From: Gnetum montanum
Taxonomy: Eukaryota; Streptophyta; Gnetopsida; Gnetales; Gnetaceae
DNA length: 64,000 bases
NCBI GenBank assembly: GCA_015680685.1
Contig: MNCI01022583.1
Coordinates: 35,139-99,138, forward strand
Direction: 5' to 3'
Under the pieces are notes generated by a model. That model had not been told where the DNA came from, searched no databases, and was given only the letters and a program-made list of their open reading frames with translations. How positions within the stretch are numbered: position 1 is the first letter of the stretch; every line of letters begins with the position of its first letter. Made by a program: the position numbers and the translations under genes. Shown here piece by piece: positions 23,230 through 35,742 of the stretch.

Positions 23230-25960
23230 TCAAACTATATAGCACATCCTCTATTAGCATGAAGATGGTTCAGAAGATCAAATAGTCCTAGGCAATGGAG
23301 GTTCTTGAGATTCTAAAGGACCTTTGCCAGCTTCAGGCACATGCAATATCTAAGGTAGCTATGGCCATCCTACTACAACTACTATCTTTAATGAAGGGAA
23401 AAAAGAATCCAGTAATGCTTTCATCTTCTCCTCCTTACTTTGTGGATCATTCATAGTTCATATGGCATCACTAATGTGCACTAGAATGGGGATATCCCAT
23501 AAATAAGAAATTATTGGAAATAGCTCTTTGACATTGATGAACTTAGTAGTGAATTGCTTGCATCTGACATCGAATTCCTTCAATGTGTTCTACAACTTCT
23601 AGTACCCATTCATTCTTTTTGCCATGCTCTTAGCAACAAATCTCTGATTTAAATATTTTCCCTTGAGAACTTGAAGTTCAACGTTTACCTCTACAACCTT
23701 TTTCTTGGTGTCCTTATGGTGCTTAAACATGGCCTTGTATAATAAGTGCAAGCTAGCCACTTTCTTTTACAATTCTAACTACAATGAACCAATAGTCAAC
23801 ATAGTGAGGTCTATGTATGGAGGTTAGCAAGCTTCATAGATTCACTCATTTTCTCTATATGCAACACCTTCAAGAAAATTTTTACTTTATTGTACTAATC
23901 AATCCCATGAATGATGGGCTACCATAATTCATGTCCTTGTTGGAGTTGCTAGAGGATCTTGTTCATCTTTGCCTTTGCCACTTAAATATGTTTATCATTT
24001 ACTTCTTTCTATAGGCTGATCTAATCTCTATAGTAATTCTTAACTCCCTTAAACTTGAGAGCGTCTAATTTTGAGAAGAGGTTTCTATTTTCAACTACCA
24101 ATTTCCTTAACTCTATTTTTGCTTTGGCTAGTTTCACCTACTATTGATGGGTAAAATCAGTTAATTATTATTTATGTGCATCAACATTTTGTAGGAGATG
24201 GTTTTCAATAATCAGCTATACATTTTCTTAACGGGTCAGATCCAATGCCTTCTGAATTTTATGCTGGGTGGCCTCTACCAAGGATTGGTAGAACACCATC
24301 ATCTCCATCACACCCTCAACCTAGTGTGAAGTTATTTAAGAGCTTCATATCTTGTCACTATTGGGTTGAGAAATGCATGGTCAACAATCTTAGCTCTCAA
24401 TTTAGCAACTTCTGTAGCCAAGCATTCATTCAACTTCTTGGTTGTTTCAAGTTACCCTTCCAAAATAATGTTCTTTCCCCTTGAATCTAGGAACTATAAT
24501 TGAGTTACAGTGATATTATCTAGATGATCAAAGACATCTAGAAGTGGTTGCCTAATTCCTACTAGTTAGTCCAATAGTTGTTCATGTTGTGTTGTGCTTA
24601 ATCTACCTCTTATGATCCTTGTGTACATCTACACATCTTTAAGTGTAGTGACGTCTAGTACAAACATTGCAGGTGCATTAAGGATTTTAGTTATTCTATT
24701 AGCAACCATCTCAGTTCATATTTCTTGCCCTTGGTGCTACATCACTAGTACTATTGCCTCCTTGCCCTTCTCTAAGCACACATCGAAGGTTGCAGCATTC
24801 CTAGAAATCTCTGGGAGGTGCTATTATTATAAGAGAGATACCATTACCTCTCTAGAGCTAGGGTTTGACCTTTTCCTATTAGGCTAATTATTCAAGCCAT
24901 CTCATTCAAGTGACTTATTACTAACTGATACATCAATGGGTCTCCACCACTTGTGGCTACTTGTTACTCTTGCTCACTCAAGATCCATTCTCTATACTTG
25001 TGCAACTATTGGAATGTTATAGCAACATCTGGCACAATTTTTTGAGTAGTAGATGGAGGTGTTGGCTACTACTCATTTTCTTCAATGATTGTTGTAGGAG
25101 TTTTTTCCTTCATCATCTCCACCCAATTAGCGGTCGAAGCATGTCGAATAGCATCATTAGTGTAGCATACTATCCCTCCCTCCAACATAGTTTTATGATG
25201 AGGCATGGGAAGGGGAGTGCCTTCATTCCACATTCATTCTTCTTGAACTACCTCACTATCTCTAAATAGGTTAACCATGGAAGCTTGATTGGGAATCTTC
25301 CACTTAGAGGAGCACACACATGGGTAGAAAATGTAATGATCTTGTTGGACCTCACCATTGGATTTAAGTGAAAGGTTGTAATCTTATAGTGGATTCTTTT
25401 TGCCAATGTAAGCATGTCGTACTTCTTACGATTAACACCATAGCACCACTAAACACATTTCTTTTTGATGATAGGGTTTACCTACATTGAAATCCTAGTG
25501 AGATTCTTCCCAATTTTAGATATCCCAAGTACCTTTACAATGGCTGACACCGAGTAGGAAACTAAAATGTCCTTGATTTTGACTGTTGAACTAGCCTACC
25601 TATTGTTCCAAAATAAGAATGTCTCTTCCATGTACCACTCCCCATTGAAACTGATAATTGACCACATGGAAGAGGTAAAGTTTAACTGCTAGAGCACCAT
25701 CTTCTAGACCTCCCTTGGTTTGATCTAGTTTAGGTAGGCTTCTATCAAGGTTACCTTAATGTTTGCTTGTTGAGCTGGTGCCTCATCTCGATGGGAATGC
25801 TTTGTTGCTACCACCTATTCTAGAATTTGATGAATAGACTCTACTTTGGCCTCAACCTCAGAGGTCCCATTGCATGGATTGCAATTGGCTCCTTTTGGGT
25901 TGGTTCTTGGTCATTTCTCCCTTCATTGAGAGGATCCTCCTTTTGCATGTGTTTGCCTTT
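23230..25960 (-). pseudogene. element B extra ORF (env-position)
   Basis: Minus strand, about 2.7 kb, in the sense of the element, downstream of integrase. In reading order it has a part with WSIISFNGEWYMEETFLFWN (near 25615-25675) and ILVSYSVSAIVKVLGI (near 25520-25570), then KKYDMLTLAKRIHYKITTFH (near 25370-25440), STHVCAPLSGRFPIKLPWL, and LPFPCLIIKLCWREG (near 25175-25220). After this come long charged, coiled-coil-like stretches (KDTKKKVVEVNVELQVLKGK near 23660-23730). The first half has the layout of the 'putative plant transposon protein' region; the second half looks structural. No signal peptide or transmembrane segment is evident, so calling it an envelope gene would be positional only. 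Many stops. Confidence 0.6.
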
Positions 25961-26799
25961 TCATGTCATTTGCAGTCACAACACATCTATGGATCAGTAG
26001 ATATAATATGTAACTTACAATATTTGAATACCTTATCTCATTGATTAGTTACACTTGGCTATAGTTGGACCATTGTAGATTGATTATTTTATTCTTATTT
26101 TATTAATTAACTTTTATTACAAGTGTTACCAAAGCTCATTAAAAGGGTTTATCTTCTATCATTTGGTGTTTAAATGTTGATTTCTTAGTTAAACCTTTGT
26201 GGGAGCTAGAAAAATGGCAAAAACATTTTTATTAGGAAAGGCATGTTTGTGGCCCCCATAACTAAGAGCTTACCTCTAAGAGCTATAGAATTGAAGAATG
26301 AAATGATTTGAATAAATAGTTAGAAAGTTATGGACTCTGGAAGGTTCTGGACTTTGAAAATTGCAAAAAATCCTTTGGCATTTGTAAAGAAATGTGAAAA
26401 TTTCTAGGGGGAATCACACACATATATAGTATTTTTACATACATTGATGGGGCTACATATATGGGGCCTCATATATGAATGGGCTCCATCAATAGGGCCT
26501 CATTTATAAGGTTCATAAACAAGGTTTTCGAACTTGAATATTTTAAAAAATACAAGGAATTTGTAAATGAATTTAGGGTCTATAAAGTTTTAGAAGAGCC
26601 AAGAATATGATGAAATAATTAGAGGGTCTTTGGAAGCTCAAATATTCAAAAATTTGATGAATAATGTGTGAATTGAAGAAAAATCTTAAAGGAACACATG
26701 GTTAGATGTAGAAGATGGATGTACAAAACATTCTGAATGCAATAATGCCTAAGGATAAGGTGCTTAATGAAACACCACAAAAATTTGGGCTATGGCTTC

Positions 26800-27640
26800 T
26801 TGACTACAACTTTGGCTAAGTGTTAGAATGGTGACACTTTTCACAAATTTTTCTAAGTATTGAGACTATGCTTCATTACACTAGAGTGTAGTTAGCTCCA
26901 ACTACTAGATTTGCAAAAAAAATTTAGGTATCAAAACGATGGCACTTCTATAAAATTTTTCTAAGGGTTAGAATGATGACACTTTCTATAAATTTGTCTA
27001 AATGCTAGGATTACACTCTATACTATAGTAGAGCATAGTTAGCTTCAATATCCAATCTTCTAAAATTTTATCTAAGTGTTTGAATGAGGTCACAAGCTAC
27101 AAAATTTTTCTAAGTATTAGACTATGCTCCCACTACAACAACTATGCTCTAGAGCATAGTCATCATAGTCAACACAAAACAACTAGTTTTGTAGGATTTT
27201 TTATGTGTCAGAACAATGACATAAGCTACATATTTTTCTAGGTGTTGGAATACACTTCGATTGCTGGGACTACACTTGAGAGGGTAGTTAGCGTAGTTTA
27301 GATTGCCAATCCAGATTTGCAAGACTTTCCTAAGTGTTGATAGAAGTTGTGAAATTTTTCTAACTGTTGAGACTATGCTCCCACTGCTAGGACTACGCTC
27401 TAGAGTGTAGTCAGCATAGTCAACACACAATAGCCAATTTTGCAAATTTTTTTCTAAGTGTCAATAGCAGCTACACAAATGTTTCTAAGTGTTAGACTAT
27501 GCTCCCACTACCCCAAATACGCTGTAGAGCATAGTTAGCATAGTTAGCATGGAACATCAATTTTTCAAAATTTTTATTAACTACTAGGAATATACTCTAT
27601 GAGTGTAGCAACTAGAGTTAGAAAATTTTCTGAATTTTTT
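26800..27640 (+). repeat. ~125-bp tandem repeats, each with a palindrome
   Basis: The block ACTATGCTCCCACT recurs at 27121, 27372 and 27495, with a degenerate unit between (near 27258), giving a period of 122-126 bp. Each unit also has TTTTTCTAAGTGTT and ends CATAGTCAACAC. The centre carries an inverted repeat: ACTATGCTCTAGAGCATAGT at 27141-27160 is a perfect 20-bp palindrome. Other units keep it as TACGCTCTAGAGTGTAGT and similar. Confidence 0.8.
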
Positions 27641-27754
27641 TGGTTGACTAGTGGATGCCTAGCCTAACTCCATGTTCCAACTACCCTAGAGTGTAGTCCC
27701 ACCTACCACATGACCATGTGGTACCCAATCTACATTTTGGGCTAACCTTAGCCC

Positions 27755-27762
27755 TATAAATA
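27755..27762 (+). promoter_or_regulatory. TATA box of the inserted LTR-like block
   Basis: TATAAATA in GCCCTATAAATATCCCTAG, about 120 bp after the last palindrome repeat. Very similar in context to the element F promoter (56576). Confidence 0.6.
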
Positions 27763-28560
27763 TCCCTAGATCCCCAACATTTTAGGGATTTGCAGTTGGC
27801 ATTGGCACTTTGGCATCTTGGCACTTACCTCTATGAACAAATGAGACATAGAGCACACCACACCAATAGAGAGGCATAGTTGCACTACATCATATACTGT
27901 AGCCCCATTACAACCTTGTAGAACACTGTATAGTACATAACAGCCCCATTGCAACCCTACAGAACATTGCATGGTACACCACAACCTTATTGCAGCCCTA
28001 TAGAACACTACATGGTACACTGCGGTGGCCAACCTAGTAGGCATGGTACATCACAGTGAGTGCCATACTTCATAGCCTAACATCATAGAGACTATGACTA
28101 TGCTTCCACTACACCTATTATACAATGTGTATCTTCTAAAACCCTTTTGGTATTAGCTACACTCAACCCCATTTGGGGTGGTGTTCAATTTCTCTCTCTT
28201 CTTCCTTTGCATTTTCTTCACTTTTCTTTTTTCATTTTATTCAAATTTGGCCTACAACTATGCTCGGGTAGTAGTCCATGCATGCCAACACTCCTATTTT
28301 CTACCAAAAATGTGACTATGCTCAACACTATTCACACTGTTAACACCAACTACACTTGGCACTATTCATATGGTTGACGTTGCACGACACTTAGCTTTGT
28401 TTTCGCATTAGCATTATTCTCATTTTGTAAGTCCCCATTTGATTGAAAAGACCATTTAAGGAACCCCATCTTCACCTCTAGCAAGGCCCTCATGTGAACA
28501 CAGGGTTAGGTTATGTTCCCATTGACCCATTGGTGTTCCAGCTAGTGACATTTTCAATCG

Positions 28561-29850
28561 TTACACTTAATGAGTCCAACCAAGAGATATGCAAGTGGGT
28601 CCTTCCTATAGTAGGCACATGCTCTATTTGCCCTTACATAACATCAACCTAAGGATTTTTTGAACCCCATAGGTGATTAATGATTTATGAAAGTTATAGA
28701 CAAAAACCTTAAATATTTTACCAAAGAATTCAAGTACATTAGGAAAAGACATCGAATAAGAACATGGATACTAGTAGTGAGGTAAGTTATGGGCAACATG
28801 GATGGATGATGGAGAAGGTGGAATGAAGTTCCAAATTAAGGCCATAAGAATTCCCTTATGGATTTGTGTTTGAATGATCTAAGAATATCCATCCTTAGTC
28901 TAGACCAAAACCAACCACTTTTAGTGACTTTGCATCACCAATCTAAGACTATTCCATCACCTTGAGACACAAGAGTTCTTCCACAAAACAACCATCATTC
29001 CTTAAGAGAAGAAAAGATAAGCAAAAATTCAGAGAAGGCCTTAGTTAGAGGGGACATTCAGGCATGGGTAACCTATCTTTCTAGTCCCATAACCAATGTT
29101 TGTAGCCCATTTATTTGTCTAAGGGATGTGCTTTGAATTCCCATAATGTTTTTCTTCATTTACTTTGCTTTTATTTTTTGTTTTTCTTCTTATTATATAC
29201 ATATTTTTGGAATTTTTAGATGGGAACCATACTATGCAAATACTTACGCAACTTCTTGTTATTGGTCCACATAGAATGGTAAGAAGTCCATGAAAACACT
29301 CATGCACCTAAGCAAGTAGAAGAGTACAAAGAATATTGAGTCCCCTTGAAGTCACACCTTGTGCAAACCAATGAATCCTTTCTAATTTTGGAAGCCACCA
29401 AGGTTACAAATTTATTAAAATTTTATTTAATGAAAAGGACCTCATATTCCCAAAACGAGGAAAAACATAGTGTTTATGAATGGGTAGATGAAGTGGATTC
29501 ATGGCCTATTCCATAAAAAAGAATCCATGTCTTAGCGAGTAGTATAAAAATTTAAAAATAGAATCCATACATTAGCAAATAAAAACATTAAGCACAAACC
29601 ACCATTAGCAACAACTATAGCACCACTATGTCCTATTGGCATAAATCATGTTTATTAACAAAAATTAGAAAATCATACCAAAATAAAGTAAAATATATAA
29701 TAAATTGTAAAATATTCAAGAAAAATTTAAATCTACTAATGATGGTGTAAAATAGGAAAAAATTTTAAAATAAAAAATGTGTAAAATAATTAATTTGCAA
29801 AAAAAAACATGTATAAAACAAAAAAATAGAAAAACTCAGGAGCCACGTAT
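28561..29850 (-). other. element B linker downstream of integrase
   Basis: Noncoding, homologous to about 8590-9800 of element A. No ORF is shared by both elements here. Confidence 0.6.
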
Positions 29851-29924
29851 ATGGTTAGCATAGATGGCCATCTCCCCCATGACTGAGTTGGAGAGAGGAG
29901 ATCCAAAAATTTAAGCATGGTTAT

Positions 29925-30930
29925 CCATTCGTTGAGGTATTTGTTCTACTACTTGGGCTCATGTAAAGGCTTTACCTATTGGATGTTAAACAACTACTTC
30001 TTGTTATTCTCTCAAGTTTGTATATCAACATGGCCTTAGAATAAAAGATTTCATTGATTATATAAGACCCCTTCCACAATGTTTGGAACTTAGTTCATTA
30101 AGGTACGTGTGTGGGATTTGAGTAGAGGACCTTCTCTCCTAGTTGAAGTTTGATCCTTCTAATTTTTAGGTCATGTCATTGTTTATTAAATATCTTATGT
30201 ACTTCATTCAAGGATGAGGCTACTAATCAATTTTCATATAGCACATTTAGGTTGATTAGTCTTTCTTTTTATGCTAGACTTAGGTCAAAGTCCATGTCAT
30301 AAGCTATTAAAATTATATGAAGCTTAGATTGAATTAGAAGCATTGGAAGTTTTCCATACACTAACTCATAGGGAGAGTAGCCTATAGGAAATTTTCATGT
30401 TGAGTGGTAGGTCCAAAGGGCATCATTTAATTTTTTGCTCTAGTATTTCCTATATTTGCTAATATTTCTTGTTAGGATCTTCATGATCTCCCTATTGGTA
30501 ACCTCTCCTTGACCATTGGCTTAGGGGTGGTAGGGTGTTGTTAATTTATGTTCAACTTCCAAGTGTTCCATAAGCTTGAGAAAAGTAGCATCTATAAATC
30601 AGTTTCATTGTTAGAAATTAGTGCATGTGGCATCCTATACCTATTCACAACATTTTGTTGCATAGACCACATAGTAGTGAATGATGTATAGTTAATGAAA
30701 AATGCTATTTCTACCCATTTTATGTAGTAATCAATGGTAACAGTTATATATGCCTTCTCATTTGACATGGGTGTGATGGGATCCATGAAGTTGATGCCTC
30801 ATAAGTTGATGGGCTCTAGTGGTTGAATCCACTATTGATAACCCTCCATTTATGTAATCATCCCATCATCTTGTTGATAACACTCACAGGATAAGACAAA
30901 CTAGTGGGCATCCCTAAAGATTGTGTGCCA
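29925..30930 (-). pseudogene. element B integrase
   Basis: Minus strand, homologous to element A integrase. Visible pieces are DPITPMSNEKAYITVTIDYY and KWVEIAF (open frame 30592-30786), followed by PHALISNNETDL, where the catalytic Asp is Asn as in A, and a C-terminal part near 29930-30240. The zinc region (30860-31020) is recognisable only by comparison with A. Heavily interrupted. Confidence 0.8.
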
Positions 30931-31129
30931 ATAGTATCCTTCCATCAAAATTTTTATGACCATGCATCTTTATACATAGTGGCCTTTGCAAGGGCCTTCA
31001 TGATCATCCTAGAGAACATGCAATTGATCCACATCAAGGGCACACCAATGAACTAGGCCATCAATGCACACCTTGTAAAGATGTCTGTTAATTTCCATGA
31101 AGTGCTTAGCTCAATGAAGAAACTATTAT

Positions 31130-32220
31130 TTCTTCTTGTAGTTTAGATCTTGTGACATCTGCTAAATGAAAAGATAAGTCATGATGTTATCATATCATTC
31201 TATGGGCATTTTTTCATTTATTGCACTAGCAAAGAGGAGTTCATTAGGAAATTGGTTAGAGAGCATGCTTTCCTTATTTTTGTCATCCCATCATAACCAA
31301 GACAAGTGATCAGCAACAACATTATCAATTCCCTTTTGATCTATCATTGTAAGATCGAATTCCTACAAGATCACTAGCCACCATATGACATGAGGGCTCA
31401 CCATTGGCTTGCTCATGAGGAAGAGGATGGCACTATGATTAGTGTGCATAAGCACTTTATATTCAAGCACATAGTACCTAAAATTTTCTAGAGCATACAC
31501 CACTACCATCAGTTCTTTCTTTGTGATGTTGTAATTCAATTGTGCTTACACAATGCTTCAACTTGCATAATGGATGTAATATGGATGTTTCTTATCATCC
31601 AAGTGCATAAGCATGGCTCCCAAAGCATAATTAGATGCATCTATCATCATATAAAATGGTCTAGACCAATTAGGTGCTCATAGAATTAGAGTCTCTATGA
31701 GCTTTTTCTTGAGGCTTTGGAATGCATTTTCACATTCCTTGGTCTAGATGAATGGAGCATCTTTCTTCGTTAGCTCAACCAATGATTTTACAATCTTAGA
31801 GCAATGCTCTATAAATTGTCAGTGGTAGTTAGTGTGTCCAAGGAATGACTGAACATCTTGAATTGTTTCTAGTTTGTAGGTGATTCTTTGGATGATCCTT
31901 ATCTTTTCAAGTGCTACCTTGATCCCTTCTTGCAAAATTGTATGTCCCAATACAATTCCTTCTTAAACCATAAGATGACTCTTTTGCCAATTGAGTCATA
32001 AAATTGTGTCCAAATAATTTTTGAGTACTTGCTCAAGGCAATCTAAGGCTTTCTTGAATGTAGTGCCATAAGTTAAAAATTCATCCATGAAGACTTCCAC
32101 TCTGCTACTGATTTGTTGTTGAAAGATGCTTAAGACCAGATGTTGAAAAGTGGTAAGAGCATTGCATAGAACAAAAGGCATCTTGCAATATGCAAAGGTC
32201 CCTAAGGACCTATGAATGTT
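31130..32220 (-). pseudogene. element B RT (C-terminal half) and RNase H
   Basis: Minus strand. MPFVLCNALTTFQHLVLSIF then EVFMDEFLTYG: the catalytic box at 32077-32091 reads FMDEF, so the second Asp has become Glu. Thumb and RNase H equivalents follow to about 31300, matching element A but with more stops. The N-terminal fingers are missing (see the junction near 32300-32390). Confidence 0.8.
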
Positions 32221-32289
32221 ATTTTGGCTTGGTTTTCTATTGCAATCTAGATTTTTTTATAGCCAATATAACCATCTAGAAACTTATAA

Positions 32290-32390
32290 TAGCAATGACT
32301 AGATATGATGTCCAACACCTTATCAACAATTAATATCAACTCTAGAGTTGGTATCATCATTCACCTCTATAACCTTTGAAGAGAAATTAG
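32290..32390 (-). other. deletion junction in element B RT
   Basis: Element A has about 450 bp (12240-12690) between the block GGTGTCTAAGACTTGGTC and the block AGGATTTCCAACTTCTCCC, covering the RT fingers motif. In B the corresponding blocks (near 32309 and 32400) are only about 90 bp apart, so this part of RT is deleted. Confidence 0.6.
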
Positions 32391-32699
32391 GCTAGTAGGT
32401 AGATCTCCAACTCTCCCCAATTTGTATCATATTTTTCATCATTAGAGAGTTGGTGATGAACATGCTCTAGTTCATCCATGCCTACAACATAAACACATGT
32501 TAGGATCTTAGTAGGTTCCATGCACATTATGCTACATTCAAGATTAACGATCAGCACTAGGTGTCCTCTTGTTTTGTGACTATTACATACAGACACCTTT
32601 GAATATCTGCTTCATGTGCATACTACTTGCATGTAAAAACAAATTTTTATTTCATAGACCAAATTTTTTGAATTCAATTGCACCTTGTAACATTGTACA

Positions 32700-33130
32700 T
32701 GATGCATGGAACTCACTTCTTCTTAATCTTTCCAAATGCATTTTCCATAGATATCTCTAGGGAAAGATCTCTAATGTCCATTCTTGCATTAACAATGCCT
32801 AGCAATGTCCTTTCCATAATGATTGGGAAATCCCCCTTAAAGTTCTCAACCTTGATTACTAAAAAACTGGCAGGATAAGACCACCCACAAATAGTGGTCA
32901 CAATGTCTTTTTCCACTCCCAATGTAATAGCAATGGACTAGTATGTCAATTCCAATTCAATATTGCTATTCTTGAGAGATGGTTAGTTCTAGGAAATATA
33001 CATCACATGAGAAATCAAGTTCACACTAGAACTTGAATTAAGAAGAGCTTTACATTGTCCATTCCCAACAATTTGTAAATAGATAAGTTGACTCCCAAGA
33101 TCAACTAATTTTCTAGAAAAGCTGACAACC
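32700..33130 (-). pseudogene. element B protease
   Basis: Minus strand. The active-site loop reads ALLNSSSSVNLIS (near 33020-33065): the catalytic Asp is Asn and Gly is Ser compared with ALLDSGSNVNLIS in A. Then VEKDIVTTICGWSYPASF and FPIIMERTLLG, where A has FPIIMGRAWLS (open frame 32713-32922). Inactive by the active-site change. Confidence 0.82.
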
Positions 33131-33829
33131 CAAATTCAATCAAATATGGCATCAGTGAGCATAATAATATGGATTTTTCATAGCATTTAGTTTGAAGGAT
33201 TCTCTATGGAATGTTTTGTAGAGGATGAGGTAGAAGTAGGGTGACCAGCTACCTAAGTTTGTTAGAGCTTAGTAGGGCTGTTGGATAAAAAATGATCTTT
33301 TATGAGTATGAGGTTCCAAACCACTTGGTTGATGAATCAATTATAGATTGATAGCCCTAGTAGCATTATGATATTGTGGTTGGGCTAGAGATTCATCCTA
33401 CATGGATGGAGTAGGTAGTATCTGCATTGAGGGTGGAGGAACAAGTGCAAAAACAGGATAAGGATGGAATATGGTATCCCTCTTGGAATGTGGAGAATGA
33501 GTTCTATAGTATTCAAGAAAATAGTAGTGATTTTGAAAAGGATAAATGTGACTAAAAGAGTCACATGTAGACAAGGGTTGTTGAATGTAATACCCATATG
33601 TATCTAGCTACCTATAAGGATACTACTGCCTTGATGGTGGCATCCCCCATGACTGTGGACATTGCCACTATTGATACTACTCATAAAATTGTAATGGAGT
33701 CTTAGTTGGATAATACTTTTGTTGCTTATGGAACTACCTAAGATTGCCTTAAGGATAATACAATCTTCTAGGTTGTTGTCTTTTTTCTAGTCATGGATTC
33801 AGAGCATATGCCCTAGACTCCTGTAAGTG

Positions 33830-35230
33830 TGACACAATGGGGCAACATTCATTAGGATGTTCATATTCGTAGATGTCACATCCACCATCATCATCTAATT
33901 TAGTTTTAATAACTTTCTCTACTATAGCAATCTTACCCTTACTGCTTTGATTGGCATGTCTAGCTTCTTTTCACCTCTTGTAGTGAAAATCACTACTTTG
34001 TTCTTTAGACTCTTTAGCAATTTTCAAGATAGCCTAAAATCTACTATCTATATAGTCCCATAACTAATCTATCTTAGCCAAAATTTTAGAGGTAAATTTT
34101 TGAATCAATGAGGTTTTCTAGTTCACCACCTCATTAGGTGATGATTCTTCCTCACTATCATAGAATTGAACCTCCCTCTTGTGAATTGGACCTCCTCACT
34201 CTCACTCTCCTTTTTCTGCTACCTACTCAATCAACCTTTGGATCTTATGGGATCTTAATTCTAATAGTCTTCCTTGGGCATAGATCCCAAGAGTTCTCCC
34301 CATTTTAGAGAAAAGCCCATCTACGATGTGGCAAAGTTGTTCCTACTAAGTGTAACCATGGCTAAGGCATTGGTGTAATAAGAAATAATATCTACCCATG
34401 GTGGCATCTAGGGACTCATGTATTCCTTACTTCAAACCCTAGATTTTCCTTCTCAAATTAAACCTGTGGAAGTATGTTTGATACTTATCATTAAATAGTT
34501 CAAGCATTGTACTCCATCTATAGATTGATTCTAGATGCAAGCATCAATACTAGCTTTTTTCTTCTTTAATAAGTATCCTAGGAAAAAACTTAAGCTTTTA
34601 CTAGTTATTTTCTATGTTTTGTAAAGAATAGGCATCATGGAAAGCTTGAAGATGGTTTTGTGGATCAAATTTATATCCCCCCTCAAACTTGGGGATGTTG
34701 TTCATATCGAATTACTTGATCCTGCTATCTTTCATGTGCTTTGTCAAAATTCTCACTACCTCTGTGATGTTTAGCATGCTTCAAATATTAGGCAAAGGAT
34801 CATCATAGCCATGATCCTAGTACCTATGATGCCCTTTTTTACCCTTTTATTCATGGTTATGGGCCTCTCTTGAATGCTTACACCCCAAATATTGACTTTC
34901 CTTATGGTCCTTACAATCATCTCGATCCTGTCAGTCACCTCCATCATAATTGCATCCGTAGTGATTACATTTAGAGCTAGAAGACAAAGATGAAGATGAA
35001 GATAACAAAGGTGAAGAGGAATGAGGACTAGCATCATTATGATGCCTACTATGCCCTCTTTGGTTTTCATGACCATGATCATGATCATGGTGCTTGCCCA
35101 CATCCGTACCATGACTCTCCTCCTTGGATCCCCCTTTGTCATGGGATCTATACCTGCAGAAATTAAGATTATGTATCGTGAACTACAAGTTCTAGTTTTG
35201 ACCTCCTTCACCAAAGTCAAAGAGGATTCT
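33830..35230 (-). pseudogene. element B gag
   Basis: Minus strand, homologous to element A gag. The N-terminal part is His/Ser-rich (HDHDHGHENQRGHSRHHND near 35050-35100, then a poly-Ser stretch), the gag domain has FDMNNIPKFEGGYKFDPQNH (near 34650-34710) and LELFNDKYQTYFHRFNLR, and the zinc-knuckle-like C-D-I-Y...H...C-C (near 33835-33890) has lost its second Cys. Stops and frame changes throughout. Confidence 0.82.
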
Positions 35231-35721
35231 CTCTATATCGAAAATCCCTAGAAAAGGATTATCCACTATCTTTTTGGTAGATAAGAAATGGGGAATCATT
35301 GGACCACTTCCCCTTCAAAGATTCATAATGCTTCTCTAGTTGTCAAGTTCTTAGACCTTGTGCATTCATGGGATGAGCATCACAAGCATGGATCAATTGG
35401 GCAGGAGCACAATGTTTCCCTCCATGTCTCACCACCACATTAGTTTATCCTAGTGTAGGAAAAAGGTGAAATTGGGTACATACTCATTAGGATGAGCATA
35501 TATCACTCCATATTGTTGGAGCACCTACTAATTTACTCTGTTAGACCTGGGTGGAGAATCACTCTTGTGAGAAGAAGACATCTTGTATTAGAGACAAGAA
35601 ATGTAGTGTGCTTTCTTATAATTGTTGTAGTTATTTTAACGTATGAAATGACTTTAGGATTCATTCCAATGATGTTAAATAATTTTTCACTAAGTCCTAG
35701 GTAGTGCACATAACAACTAAA

Positions 35722-35742
35722 GGATCCCAACAATGGCACCAA
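35722..35742 (-). promoter_or_regulatory. primer binding site of element B
   Basis: Minus strand directly inside the 5' LTR reads TTGGTGCCATTGTTGGGATC. It matches the tRNA-Asp complement (TGGCGCCGTTGCCGGGGAT) apart from a few C-to-T and G-to-A type changes. Better preserved than in element A. Confidence 0.82.

Larger units (their letters stand above)
26300..28560 (+). mobile_element. LTR-like block inserted in element B
   Basis: Element A is continuous across this point (about 8460-8600), so this block is an addition in B. It contains about 850 bp of tandem repeats with palindromes, a plus-strand TATA box at 27755-27762 and about 800 bp of downstream sequence: the layout of a U3-R-U5 LTR in plus orientation. 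The palindrome-per-repeat design is the same as in the LTRs near 39-40 kb, 50.6-51.2 kb and 56 kb. I could not fix its ends or a target duplication, so solo LTR status is unproven. Confidence 0.55.

Noticed and set aside
23230-25960. Calling the element B extra ORF a viral envelope gene
   Set aside because: Only its position supports this. No signal peptide, membrane segment or glycoprotein feature is seen.
34771-35220. 149-codon minus-strand frame rich in Met and Ile
   Set aside because: It is out of frame with the gag reading of the same strand, which gives His/Ser-rich gag sequence homologous to element A; the open frame is a shadow.
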